Shown piece after piece: positions 39,881 to 49,488 of a stretch of DNA of 64,000 nucleotides (within the stretch, counting starts at the first letter, position 1; each line of letters begins with the position of its first letter). Under the pieces are notes generated by a model. The model searched no databases, had not been told where the DNA came from, and saw only the letters and a list, made by a program, of their open reading frames with translations. This DNA is from Glandiceps talaboti (taxonomy: Eukaryota > Hemichordata > Enteropneusta > Spengelidae): positions 12,711,194 through 12,775,193 of the forward strand of contig NC_135552.1 of the NCBI RefSeq assembly GCF_964340395.1, given 5' to 3'. Made by a program: the position numbers and the translations under genes.

Positions 39881-41041
39881 CTTACGAATCATTATATCTA
39901 ATTTGCCTCTCCAGAGGGCGTCGCGAATACGTCTGTGTCCAACATGGATAACGGAGAGGTCTTGGCAGAGGACAGTAGAGAGCCCTCCATGACATTTTCC
40001 CGGATGGAATATCTTCTGATTACTTCAGAATTGACATATAAGTATATTGGCTCGTTAAAGTTAACAAAAAAATCATAAAATGTAGTACTGTTATGAACAA
40101 ATTGTACAATAGCGAAAGATATAGCGACATACCATATGCTTTGATCAGCATATTCATAGTCTGTGAGATACGCCGTGTGGGGCGCCCTATCATCCCTCTC
40201 GGTGGCCGATATGACTGCACGACATACATACGGATGGTCTACACTACCCCAAAAATAATTTCAAAACATATTAAAATTACAATGACACATCGGCATGTTA
40301 CATTTTGCTTTATGTTCAGTTCAAGTCCTTATGAATATGTAACTGACCGAGTGCAGTTCAGGCTCAGTTCTCATTTGTAACTTTCGGCAAGTTTTGACAA
40401 ACGAAAACACTACAGTCACGTGATCAACAAAATGCTGCACATGTCTCCCTATGTCAGATTGGCAAGGTATTAGCTGATGACTGTATTCCAGTAAATATTT
40501 GAGATTAAAGGAACCCAGGCTGTTATAACTTTAGTTGTCGTTTATATTAAAGGGACACAGTCCGTAACGCTGAGGTCTTTAGTGATTACATTTCATGATT
40601 TCTTTAAGCTTTCACATTCATTGAAATATTCTATTACTAACTATTCCAACCACTAAAAGTTATAGAATAAACGATAAACTTACTGTTTACAAGTTTTAAG
40701 TCGGAATACTATTGGATAGAATACCAATTTATGTTGTACAGTTACTTCTAAAAGTGAAAAGGCACGTTTTCAACATTCACATAAAGTGACGTCACCTTGG
40801 ATACACTGTAAAAACAATTGCTATGTTTTCTGATTACTTTCATTTGGCCTGTAGTATAATTAATTTGTAAAATTTCTTCTGTATGCTAAGTTAGTTACAA
40901 CCATTTTCACCCAAAACGAATTCTTCTTGTCATTACAGCAGACTTGGTGATCTATATACCACAGTTAGGAAATTAAATGGTTTCCGGAACCACTGGCAGT
41001 AAATCTCGGACACAAGCCACAACTAGATATATTGACGAGTG

Positions 41042-41105
41042 GAGTCATGGTTGTCGAATGGTTAGATGACTAGATGGACCGCTCGAATCTCGCCGCTGCC
41101 GTTTG
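41042..41105 (+). repeat. tRNA-like segment, probable SINE head
   Basis: GTCATGGTTGTCGAATGGTTAGATG resembles a tRNA 5' half with an A-box-like GGTTGTCGAATGG. About 35 nt later comes GCTCGAATCTC, resembling a B box. Spacing is near that of tRNA internal promoters, but a full cloverleaf does not fold, so it is a tRNA-derived repeat at best. Confidence 0.3.
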
Positions 41106-41736
41106 TTTCAGAATGACTTGGGTAAGATTTGGGCCTGACGTGGTGGATTTCGGCATATGCGCTTCATAGGGGCTGCAATGAGTGGTATGTTCCCCAGAGA
41201 GTTAAGGTCTAAAAGGTCGATCTGCCGATATATGTCTTTGTCTGAATAATAAGTGTACATGGTGAGTACTATATGACCACTATGATTTTCATAATAGACA
41301 AGCGAGTTACAAATTTGTACATAGCGAGTGTGTACGAATATAATTACAGTATTCAGTATTTTCGCTTCAAAACTGTTCCGTTCTTGATTAAAACTCATAT
41401 TGTTCGTAATATTAGAAATTTGTCTTAATTTTTGTACGTTTATGCAATTTACACTGACGTGGTGACAAAGGCAATTCCTCGGCACTTCCCAACTACATCA
41501 TGCACATTTTAATTTGTAAACAACAACGCCCCTAAGCTTAACGGTTATTGTCAAGACAGTATAAATGGTAATATTACCTAGGCTCCTAACGTATACATCG
41601 TACTGTTCCCTACTCTTTATTTTAAATACTAGTAATAAATTAAAATACTTGGCCACAATTTGACGACATTTCATATTGGCTGCAGAAATCAAAAGTAATT
41701 TGAATTGAAGCGAAGTGATTTTTACCATAGAGAGAA

Positions 41737-41762
41737 ACGACGACGACGACGACGACGACGCA
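41737..41762. repeat. (CGA)n microsatellite
   Basis: Eight CGA units, in the expected 3' flank of gene B. Confidence 0.9.
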
Positions 41763-42002
41763 GAAGACATGGCGTATTAAATAATTCTAAGTGACTCTGG
41801 GAGTCAAAATTTTCATTACTAAGCATGAACCCAGATCTCCCTGCATTGTAAGGCTAAGTATTTTTCATCTGACATTTCTAGCCCTGACTTTGTCACTGAA
41901 GATGACCAATTTCCAGTCTACGTTTTGAGGCGAAATAACAACAAATGTCGGCCACCTTTCGAATATTTGATGATGTAGATGAACCACAGTGCAGGTTATC
42001 GT

Positions 42003-42906
42003 CTACAGATAACTCAATCCAGTGGAATTTCTCAATGCAGCGATGGTGGGTCGACTCCTTGCATGGAGTCTGACATTTGTTCCACTTACACCACCGACCT
42101 CTAAATTATTTTGTCGTTCAGCTGCGTTCCTGTACATCCATTCTAAGTTTTCCCTACTTCGAATGGGTTCGGGGATTCTCGGTGTTCTCTTTTGTACAAT
42201 ATTTTGTCGTCGGTACCATGGCAACTCAACTTTCGGTTCATTCGCAGGTGCTGGTACCCTTCGTCTCGGCGATGGTGTTTTCTTTGCTTCGTTATTTCTG
42301 GTCTTTTGAGGTTTTACAATTGGTTTCTTAGCAGTGGGTTTCGATACGACCTTCCCATTCTTGGTTTTGTTTGGTTTGTTTTTCTGTACCGCATCTTTTG
42401 TTTTTATTGCTTTTTCCTTTGGTTGCTCAGCTTTCTTTGAACGCTCAGTCCGACTCTTTTCAGGACGCGAATCGTTGCTAATTTTCTGTTGGACTTTGAC
42501 AGGTGGTGCTACTGTGCTTGGGTGTTCCTTGACAGGCAGTTTAGTCTTTAGTATATTCTCTTTATCGCCTTCATCTTCCTTTTTGGTGTCTCGTTTCGGA
42601 CTAAGCGTATCGCGTTCCTGTTCTTCCACAGGTACTGGTGACTCGTCAACAACAGCGCCATCTAGCGGCACTTCGTCACCCTCAAGAACACTCTCCAACT
42701 CTGTATGTCTTTCGTAAACAGGGAGACGCGATGATGTTGCTGAGGAAACGGCCAAGTCTGTTGACCTGGACAGTGACAGTGGAGTGTGCGATCCGACGAA
42801 CTTCAGAATTTCGCTGACGTCTCGTCCAGTCTTCAAACTTAAAGGTTTCAGGGCCTTCTCCAATTTTCGCCTCAGTGCATTCTCCTCCTGCAAGTATTGT
42901 TCGATT
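42003..42906 (-). CDS. Gene B, exon 4 (terminal, basic tail)
   Basis: Acceptor CTCTCTCTCTGCAG|A at 42907-42908 with a strong pyrimidine tract. The first base completes an Arg codon from exon 3. 301 codons to TAG at 42003-42005. It starts with the end of the coiled coil (IEQYLQEENALRRKLEKALK), then an acidic Ser/Pro stretch (ESVLEGDEVPLDGAVVDE). A long Lys/Pro/Ala-rich basic region follows (KTKNGKVVSKPTAKKPIVKP). The tail ends in a more complex, possibly conserved terminus (PWYRRQNIVQKRTPRIPEP, ENLEWMYRNAAERQNNL, RPTIAALRNSTGLSYL). No enzymatic motif. A basic tail after a coiled coil suggests binding to an acidic polymer such as microtubules (inference). Confidence 0.85.
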
Positions 42907-44403
42907 CTGCAGAGAGAGAGATAGAGAAACAAAAACTACATATTTTAAAATATTCTGGCATTCTTTCATGTTTATGTGAACAAATTGTATGTAACACAAG
43001 ACCATGAAGACGTCTTATTTGCATCAAGAATAATCACATTGTCAGATGCAACGAGTAAATACGACCATACTGTTACCGACAACCTTACACAAATATTGTG
43101 CAAATATTTGACACTGGCGGCAGTGGTATATATTATTACATGCATAAACTACGCAAGACTTACTAAAATGTTTTTTGTTATGTAATCATAAACGTCCACA
43201 TTATTTCACAAGTTACTTTGCCAGGTCTCCATTATGCCTACACTAAAACAAAGGTGACTTGATATACTATCACAATGGCGCTCCCGGGGACGAGACTACA
43301 GCTTGCGATACATAATATGGTTTGTACTTGTTGGACCCGGACACATGGAAAAATTAGCATTGTGTTTTGGACAAGAACCATAGCTTTGTTTACTTCCTAT
43401 TATGCCTCGTTTTCAATATTTGAGATTGGAATTAGTACCAAGGACATCCAAGCATATAAACATCATATTGTCCCATGAACATTCTAAATGCAGGGCGTTA
43501 CTGCAGTTACTGGAACATGTACAGTAGTACTGTAAGTGTAACTACAATCCCTGGATTTACCATGTCACTTTTGTAAAGCGCCCCCTGTGGTGAATTTGAG
43601 AATGTGGTATTTGGTTTTATGGATTTATTTATTTATGGTCAACTTATTGAATTTCGCGCCAAGTTGGAAATGGTCTAGTGTAATTTCAAACTGCAGGGCA
43701 TTCATTTATGTGATAGCCCATGCAATATTTGACTGACCCACTGTCTACGTATGCTACAGCAATGGTGGAAAGCAAAATAAAATACATAAAAAATGTGTTG
43801 TTACTAATGCATATTAGGATAGCAAATAACGCAGTACTGCTAGTACTAGAGGCTAGTCCTTTACGGTTATGCTATATATACGAGCTATATTATTTAGTTA
43901 TCCGAGGTACAAGGTCTATGCTAACAAAAGGGATATACACTGACCTAGCCATATATCTTGGATCTATCCTCGTGATATCTAGTCTAGTCCTGTATATTCA
44001 GTATCGTTACCACGTCCATTGGCATTGTTGTTTACAGTGGTTAAGTACCACAGTTGGCATCTACACTACGTCATATCCCGGTGCAGTGAAACTCACAAAT
44101 TTCAATTCTCAGAAAGAATGTCAATGAATTTGAATGAATCTGCACCAGCTGGTATGACCAAACTCACAATGCAAGCACACAAGAGCACGACTTGCGAAAT
44201 TCCTTACTTCTAGTATATTACGCCTCAAACTGAATGCCGCATTGAGTATTGAAACAAAAGCTTGTTCGGGACAATTGAAAAGGCGGTAATATTTTGGCGG
44301 GCATGTTTTTATTTATTGAAGGTCGTAACCTTTGTTTAGTGCTTACAAATAAAACAATGGTATGCATAGCCACTGACAACGTTGAAATTGACAATGACAG
44401 TAT

Positions 44404-44441
44404 CATGGAGGTATTAGGAGTCTCCCCTAATCACCTCCATG
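44404..44441. repeat. Hairpin downstream of the histone H3 3' end
   Basis: CATGGAGGTATTAGG pairs with CCTAATCACCTCCATG (one-base bulge) around a 7-nt centre. It lies about 25 bp beyond the shared histone 3' block in the direction of H3 transcription. It may be incidental or may affect read-through. Confidence 0.5.
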
Positions 44442-44465
44442 GTACGTAGTGACGAGATTGGTATA

Positions 44466-44518
44466 GGTAGTTCTCTTTTTGGAGGATGTGGTGGCCCTGA
44501 AAAGGGCCGTTTGGTTTG
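44466..44518 (-). terminator. Histone H3 mRNA 3'-end processing signal (stem-loop + downstream element)
   Basis: On the minus strand the sequence GGCCCTTTTCAGGGCC (44508-44493) is the canonical replication-dependent histone stem-loop: 6-bp stem, TTTT loop. It is followed by ACCACA and, after about 9 nt, a purine-rich CCAAAAAGAGAA that fits the U7-pairing downstream element. It starts about 30 nt after the H3 stop codon. The whole 53-nt block is identical to that after H4. Confidence 0.95.
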
Positions 44519-44537
44519 TGTATGCCAGGCACACTTC

Positions 44538-44969
<432 letters not shown>

Positions 44970-45003
44970 CTACGAATGTATGCCCTGACGTTTGAAATTA
45001 CAA

Positions 45004-45120
45004 CATTTATACCATTTCAAAATTGGCGCGAACTTTAATAATTGGTGAAAGGCGTATAATAGGCTTCGTTGTGATTGGTCAAAACGATAATGACTTGAAA
45101 CGGATCTCTGATTGGTCAAT
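45004..45120 (-). promoter_or_regulatory. Histone H3 promoter (TATA, E2F-like, CCAAT boxes)
   Basis: On the minus strand, GGTATAAATG (45013-45004) lies about 60 bp before the ATG. TTCGCGCCAA, an E2F-type site overlapping a CCAAT box, is at 45032-45023. Further CCAAT boxes lie at about 45045, 45078 and 45115; the last two are both within GACCAATCA. CCAAT plus E2F-like elements fit S-phase expression. Confidence 0.75.
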
Positions 45121-45270
45121 AATGCATACACAATGAGATCTTTACGATCTTCCCTACTTTGCAAAATTTCAAATGTTGTGTACCATGCATGCTATATACA
45201 TTCATATTTACTTACGTTTCTATGATGTATTTGTATACATAAATCATCGCAATGCCGTGACAAAATGCAG

Positions 45271-45504
45271 TTTAGACCACAGGCATTTGTTTCCCAAGTT
45301 ATGTCTTAGAATATATCAGAATACAATAAAATGTCGATAATGTCATTAATATTGACGTATTTAGCCAACTATATATGAAAGGGGTAAAATTACACTTGTT
45401 TCTGAAGACACTTCTTTCGCGGTGAGTGAACCTGCGCGACATTTTATTGTATTCTGATAGAAATATTCTGAGACATAACTCGGGAAACAAATGCCCGTGG
45501 TTTA
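45271..45504. mobile_element. ~235-bp foldback element upstream of histone H3
   Basis: Left arm (GGCATTTGTTTCCCAAGTTA, then TGTCTTAGAATAT, ATCAGAATACAATAAAATGT) pairs with the right arm (ACATTTTATTGTATTCTGAT, ATATTCTGAGACATAACTCG, GGAAACAAATGCCC). Arms of about 70 bp, roughly 90% paired, with an unpaired centre of about 100 bp. It lies about 150 bp upstream of the distal CCAAT box of H3. No clear target-site duplication. Confidence 0.7.
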
Positions 45505-46318
45505 GACACACACGATTGACTGACTATCACATGAACTTCTACATTTTGCAAAATACAGGACAGATCAGTTTGCCCTCAGTTGCCACTCGTCTAGCGTCTT
45601 TATCACAAGGCACTCACTGACTCAGGCTTACAGTTAGTCATGTTTACGAAAACAAAAAAAAAACATTAAATAAACTTTTGGGGCTCTAATATGGGAAGCC
45701 GTTCAGGCCAAAAGTATTATTTTATTTTAGCTATAGTATTTTATATTTTTCGTACTTACAAACTAATTTTAACCGTTTGTGTACTTTTATTCCATGGTTA
45801 CATTATTTTAATTGAAATAAGTTTTCATTTATTTGAGAATGTTGTTTTATTTTTCGTCAAACCAGAATTTTTTAAAGGATTATATATAATTGAAAGTCAA
45901 AATATATTTTTTGTTAAAGTTATTTTATTTTATTCTTTTAATTTAAAAAAAAAATTTCAACTTTTTTTTTTTTCTCTCAACTTTTTTTTTTTTGGCCGAG
46001 TCTGCTGACAGGCGCCGGTGTAGAACACGTCGTGCTTGTACCCGGCGCCTGTCACGAGTACGAGGCGTGACCTTTGACATCCATGGCATTACGTACACGT
46101 TCTTATTACCTTCGAAATTGATCGCTCAAACATTATATCAGATCTCAAAACTCTTAATTTACGTGTGATAGTATCTGTTTTTTCCAACAACCGCGACTTC
46201 AGCCGCGTACGATCCATGTGCAACGGGTAAAGGTATGTATTTCCAAACGGTCAGTCAGGTACTTCTAGTACGAGCGCACATGTTGACGTCGACCTGCTGT
46301 ATTACATACGTAGACGTG

Positions 46319-46540
46319 TAGACTGTCGACAGTCGCTCGCGCCTTTTTCCCCCTACGTTTTATCTAAACTCCGATCCGGCGCAACACTAGTCTAATCGCA
46401 AACTGATATCGAGGGCCGAAGGCCCGAGTGATCGAGCAATTCGGCCCTCGAAATCAATTTGCAATTATACTAGTGTTGCGCCGGACCGGAGTTTAGATAA
46501 AACGTAGGAAAAAAAGGCGCGAGCGACTGTCGACAGTCTA
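46319..46540. mobile_element. 222-bp foldback nested in the larger element, 9-bp target-site duplication
   Basis: Termini TAGACTGTCGACAGTCGCTC and the exact complement GAGCGACTGTCGACAGTCTA, with nearly perfect arms of about 95 bp. Arm landmarks are ACGTTTTATCTAAACTCCG, GGCGCAACACTAGT and GAGGGCCGAA. Flanked by GTAGACGTG at 46310-46318 and 46541-46549. A 9-bp duplication points to a Mutator-like or Merlin-type mobiliser. The arms are better conserved than those of the host element, so it inserted later. Confidence 0.8.
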
Positions 46541-46631
46541 GTAGACGTGTTGTTCTCAACTTTTCATGATATATGCATGTGTACTCAGAGAGAATGTATA
46601 CTACAATGTACGATGAAGTAAACTGAATCTT

Positions 46632-46632
46632 T

Positions 46633-46717
<85 letters not shown>
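46632..46717. repeat. (CAA)n-(CGA)n microsatellite
   Basis: About 50 bp of CAA followed by about 35 bp of CGA, inside the 1.9 kb foldback element. Confidence 0.95.
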
Positions 46718-47887
46718 TGATAACAAGGCGATAAAAGCTGGTACCGTTTAGGTTGATATGTAATACAGCAGGTCGACGTCAACATGTGCACTCGCACAAG
46801 AAGTAGTACCTGACTGACCCATTGGAAATACGCGTTCGTTTTCCTCGCGTTTTTGTTCCTAAAGCTGTTTTGCTCACGCTCACATTATCATGATTATAGT
46901 GTACCATCTTATTTCAATTCTGGTCAGTTTCACAATAATGAATGTAATTGTTATTGATGCAACAAACTTTAGTTGTTTTAGATTAACTACCATTACCCTT
47001 TGCACATGGATCGTGTCGTGTCCTACGTACTACATCATGTAATACATCATACATGCGGTCATAACCTTAACGTGACGGTGTACACATGTATGTACGCGGC
47101 TGAAGTCGCGGTTGTTGGAAAAAACAGATACTATCACACGTAAATTAACAGTTTTGAGATCTAATATAATGTTTGAGCGACCAATTTCGAAGGTAATGAG
47201 AAGGTGTATTTGACGCCGAAACAAGTCGTAATGGATGTCGAAGGACATGCCTGTCACGAGCACGACGTACTCGTGACAGGCGCTGGTCAGCAGACTCGGC
47301 CAAAAAAAAAAAGTTGGGAAGAAAAAAAAAAAGTTGAAATTTGTTTTTTGAATTTAAAAAATAAAATAAAAAACTTTAACAAAAAAAATATATTTTGACT
47401 TTCAATTATATATAATCCTTAAAATAATTCTGGTTTGACGAAAAATAAAACAATATTCTCAAATAAATGCAAACTTATTTCAATTAAAATAATGTGAACA
47501 TGGAATAAAAGTACATAAACGGTTAAAATTAGTTTGTAAGTACGAAAAATATAAAATACTATAGCAAAAATAAAAAAATACTTTTGGCCTGAACGGCTTC
47601 CCATACTCTAAGACGTAAATTGATGTACAACTTTTTTGAACGTATCGGAAACAGTCAAAATAGTTTAATTGCAGCAGTGCTAAATTCAAATACAATCCTC
47701 TATTCGGGGATTCATAAACTGTATAGAGATTTGTTGTATTTTTAAATGCTTTTATTTGTTCATGTGTGTATTTGTCAGGTTGTCTTTTTAAAGTCTTACT
47801 TGTTTTAAAATGCTGTTTTTATGTATAGTTTTTATCTATGGGATGTTTATGAGCGTGTTTGCGTTCTTTTCTTTCCCGAAATAAAGT

Positions 47888-47888
<1 letters not shown>

Positions 47889-47934
<46 letters not shown>

Positions 47935-47935
47935 A
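47889..47935. repeat. (AAT)n microsatellite
   Basis: About fifteen AAT units. Confidence 0.95.
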
Positions 47936-48220
47936 AATATTGACAAGCATCAACAAGCGAGTAATTACAAATCATTATCAACTACAAGAATTACTATATG
48001 TTTTCCTATAGTATATATGCGAAATGGTATGTACATACCCTACAAGATCATTTTGCATATCATATATAGCCTAGAAAACATACACTGCCAATTCTTGTAT
48101 AGTTGTTTGTTTTCGTAAACATAACTAAGTACGCATGCGTGCCATGTGCTCTTATTTGGGGAAATGCAGACACGTCGTACGTCATCACTAGACTCTGTCC
48201 TCAGAGCAGAGCATTGCTAA

Positions 48221-48307
48221 GGGGCAACATCAAAAGTTCAATATAATATATCTAACTTAATTGCTTATTCAGTTAGATATATTATATTGAACTTTTGATG
48301 TTGCCCC
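48221..48307. mobile_element. 87-bp perfect-arm hairpin element flanked by TAA
   Basis: GGGGCAACATCAAAAGTTCA continues as ATATAATATATCTAACT and is matched exactly by the right arm, about 37-bp stem, around a 13-nt loop. Flanking TAA at 48218-48220 and 48308-48310 fits the 3-bp duplication of PIF/Harbinger MITEs. The near-perfect arms indicate recent origin, or structural selection as in a hairpin RNA. Confidence 0.7.
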
Positions 48308-48399
48308 TAAAGGGGTTTGTATCGATATCTACATATAATTGTACTCGAATATCCCTGTATGGTGTATATATATTCGTGTACATTGACTACATAGGGTTA

Positions 48400-48479
48400 A
48401 TCATTTGTTGACGTGTTACTGCCATGCAAAGATAAGCATACGTACTTCCATGATCGAAGTAACACGTCAACAAATGATG
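48400..48479. repeat. Hairpin with 21-bp perfect arms
   Basis: ATCATTTGTTGACGTGTTACT pairs with its complement (AGTAACACGTCAACAAATGA at 48457-48478) around a loop of about 36 nt. Foldback remnant of unknown class. Confidence 0.75.
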
Positions 48480-48497
48480 AGCCTTTATGTATGAGCA

Positions 48498-48525
48498 TGG
48501 ATGTATTATCACTAATACATCCATG
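48498..48525. repeat. Perfect 12-bp-arm palindrome
   Basis: CATGGATGTATTA, TCAC, TAATACATCCATG. Lies about 20 bp past the preceding hairpin. Confidence 0.65.
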
Positions 48526-49007
48526 GTATGAGGGAACAGTTACAATGTCAATATTTAGTTGTCATCGCAAATATATGATCATGTCTAGTGTACCTGTCGA
48601 CGTAATTCAACGATGTTCGTGGAGCTATATCGAACAGTAGTGATCGTAAACTAAAAGCGTAAAGGAAACTACACAATGCAATGCGCAAGTTCACTGTACA
48701 TGTTTCCTTGATAATATGGACGGACCATGGATCTATACATCCATCCAGTATGGACTACAAAGTGTAATCATAGACAGCTCAGTGAAGAATGTTTCCCGCC
48801 CAAGCTTTGCAATATTTGTATTGTCTACTGTGTCAATACACCTCTTTAGATAAGGTGAAAATGCACAATGCATTTTTCCATACGATTACGTACATCATGT
48901 TGAAATGAGATCTAATGTGATTGTCACTTTATGAAGAGTGCAATACAGTGCTTGTAATTTGCCACCGTCCGTGGCATTGTGCTTACATGACTGGCGATAC
49001 AGGTTTG

Positions 49008-49060
49008 GGTAGTTCTCTTTTTGGAGGATGTGGTGGCCCTGAAAAGGGCCGTTTGGTTTG
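49008..49060 (-). terminator. Histone H4 mRNA 3'-end processing signal
   Basis: The same 53-nt block as after H3: stem-loop GGCCCTTTTCAGGGCC at 49050-49035, ACCACA, then CCAAAAAGAGAA. It begins 30 nt after the H4 stop. Perfect identity with the H3 copy across stem, spacer and downstream element. Confidence 0.95.
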
Positions 49061-49080
49061 GGTTTTGTAGTTAACTTTAT

Positions 49081-49434
<354 letters not shown>

Positions 49435-49440
49435 TCATCT

Positions 49441-49488
49441 CTTTATATTATGTGAATGCGAACGCAGTAGGAAACAGTATATTTGCAT
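49441..49488 (-). promoter_or_regulatory. Histone H4 promoter (TATA and octamer)
   Basis: On the minus strand TAATATAAAG (49450-49441) is a TATA-like box about 50 bp before the ATG. ATGCAAAT (49488-49481), the octamer recognised by POU/Oct factors and common in histone promoters, lies about 30 bp further upstream. No CCAAT box is close, unlike in H3. Confidence 0.6.

Larger units (their letters stand above)
45690..47605. mobile_element. 1.9-kb long-armed foldback transposon with 6-bp target-site duplication
   Basis: Termini TATGGGAAGCCGTTCAGGCC (45690) and GGCCTGAACGGCTTCCCATA (ending 47605) are exact inverse complements. They are flanked by CTCTAA at 45684-45689 and 47606-47611. Inverted arms run about 620 bp (left) and 850 bp (right). 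The right arm retains two blocks missing from the left: about 90 bp after CAGCCGCGTA and about 130 bp before the GGTCAGTCAGGTACT segment. Each arm contains an inner hairpin (e.g. GACAGGCGCC..GGCGCCTGTC, 46003-46055). The centre carries a nested foldback and a CAA/CGA microsatellite. No transposase is encoded, so it is non-autonomous. Long terminal inverted repeats with a 6-bp duplication do not match a common family I can name with confidence. Confidence 0.8.

Noticed and set aside
41042-41105. Functional tRNA gene
   Set aside because: A/B-box-like words are present, but acceptor and anticodon stems do not pair. Reported only as a tRNA-like repeat.
43720-44127. 135-codon plus-strand frame downstream of histone H3
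   Set aside because: No motif, no splice or promoter support, in AT-rich intronic DNA. Partly hydrophobic by chance.
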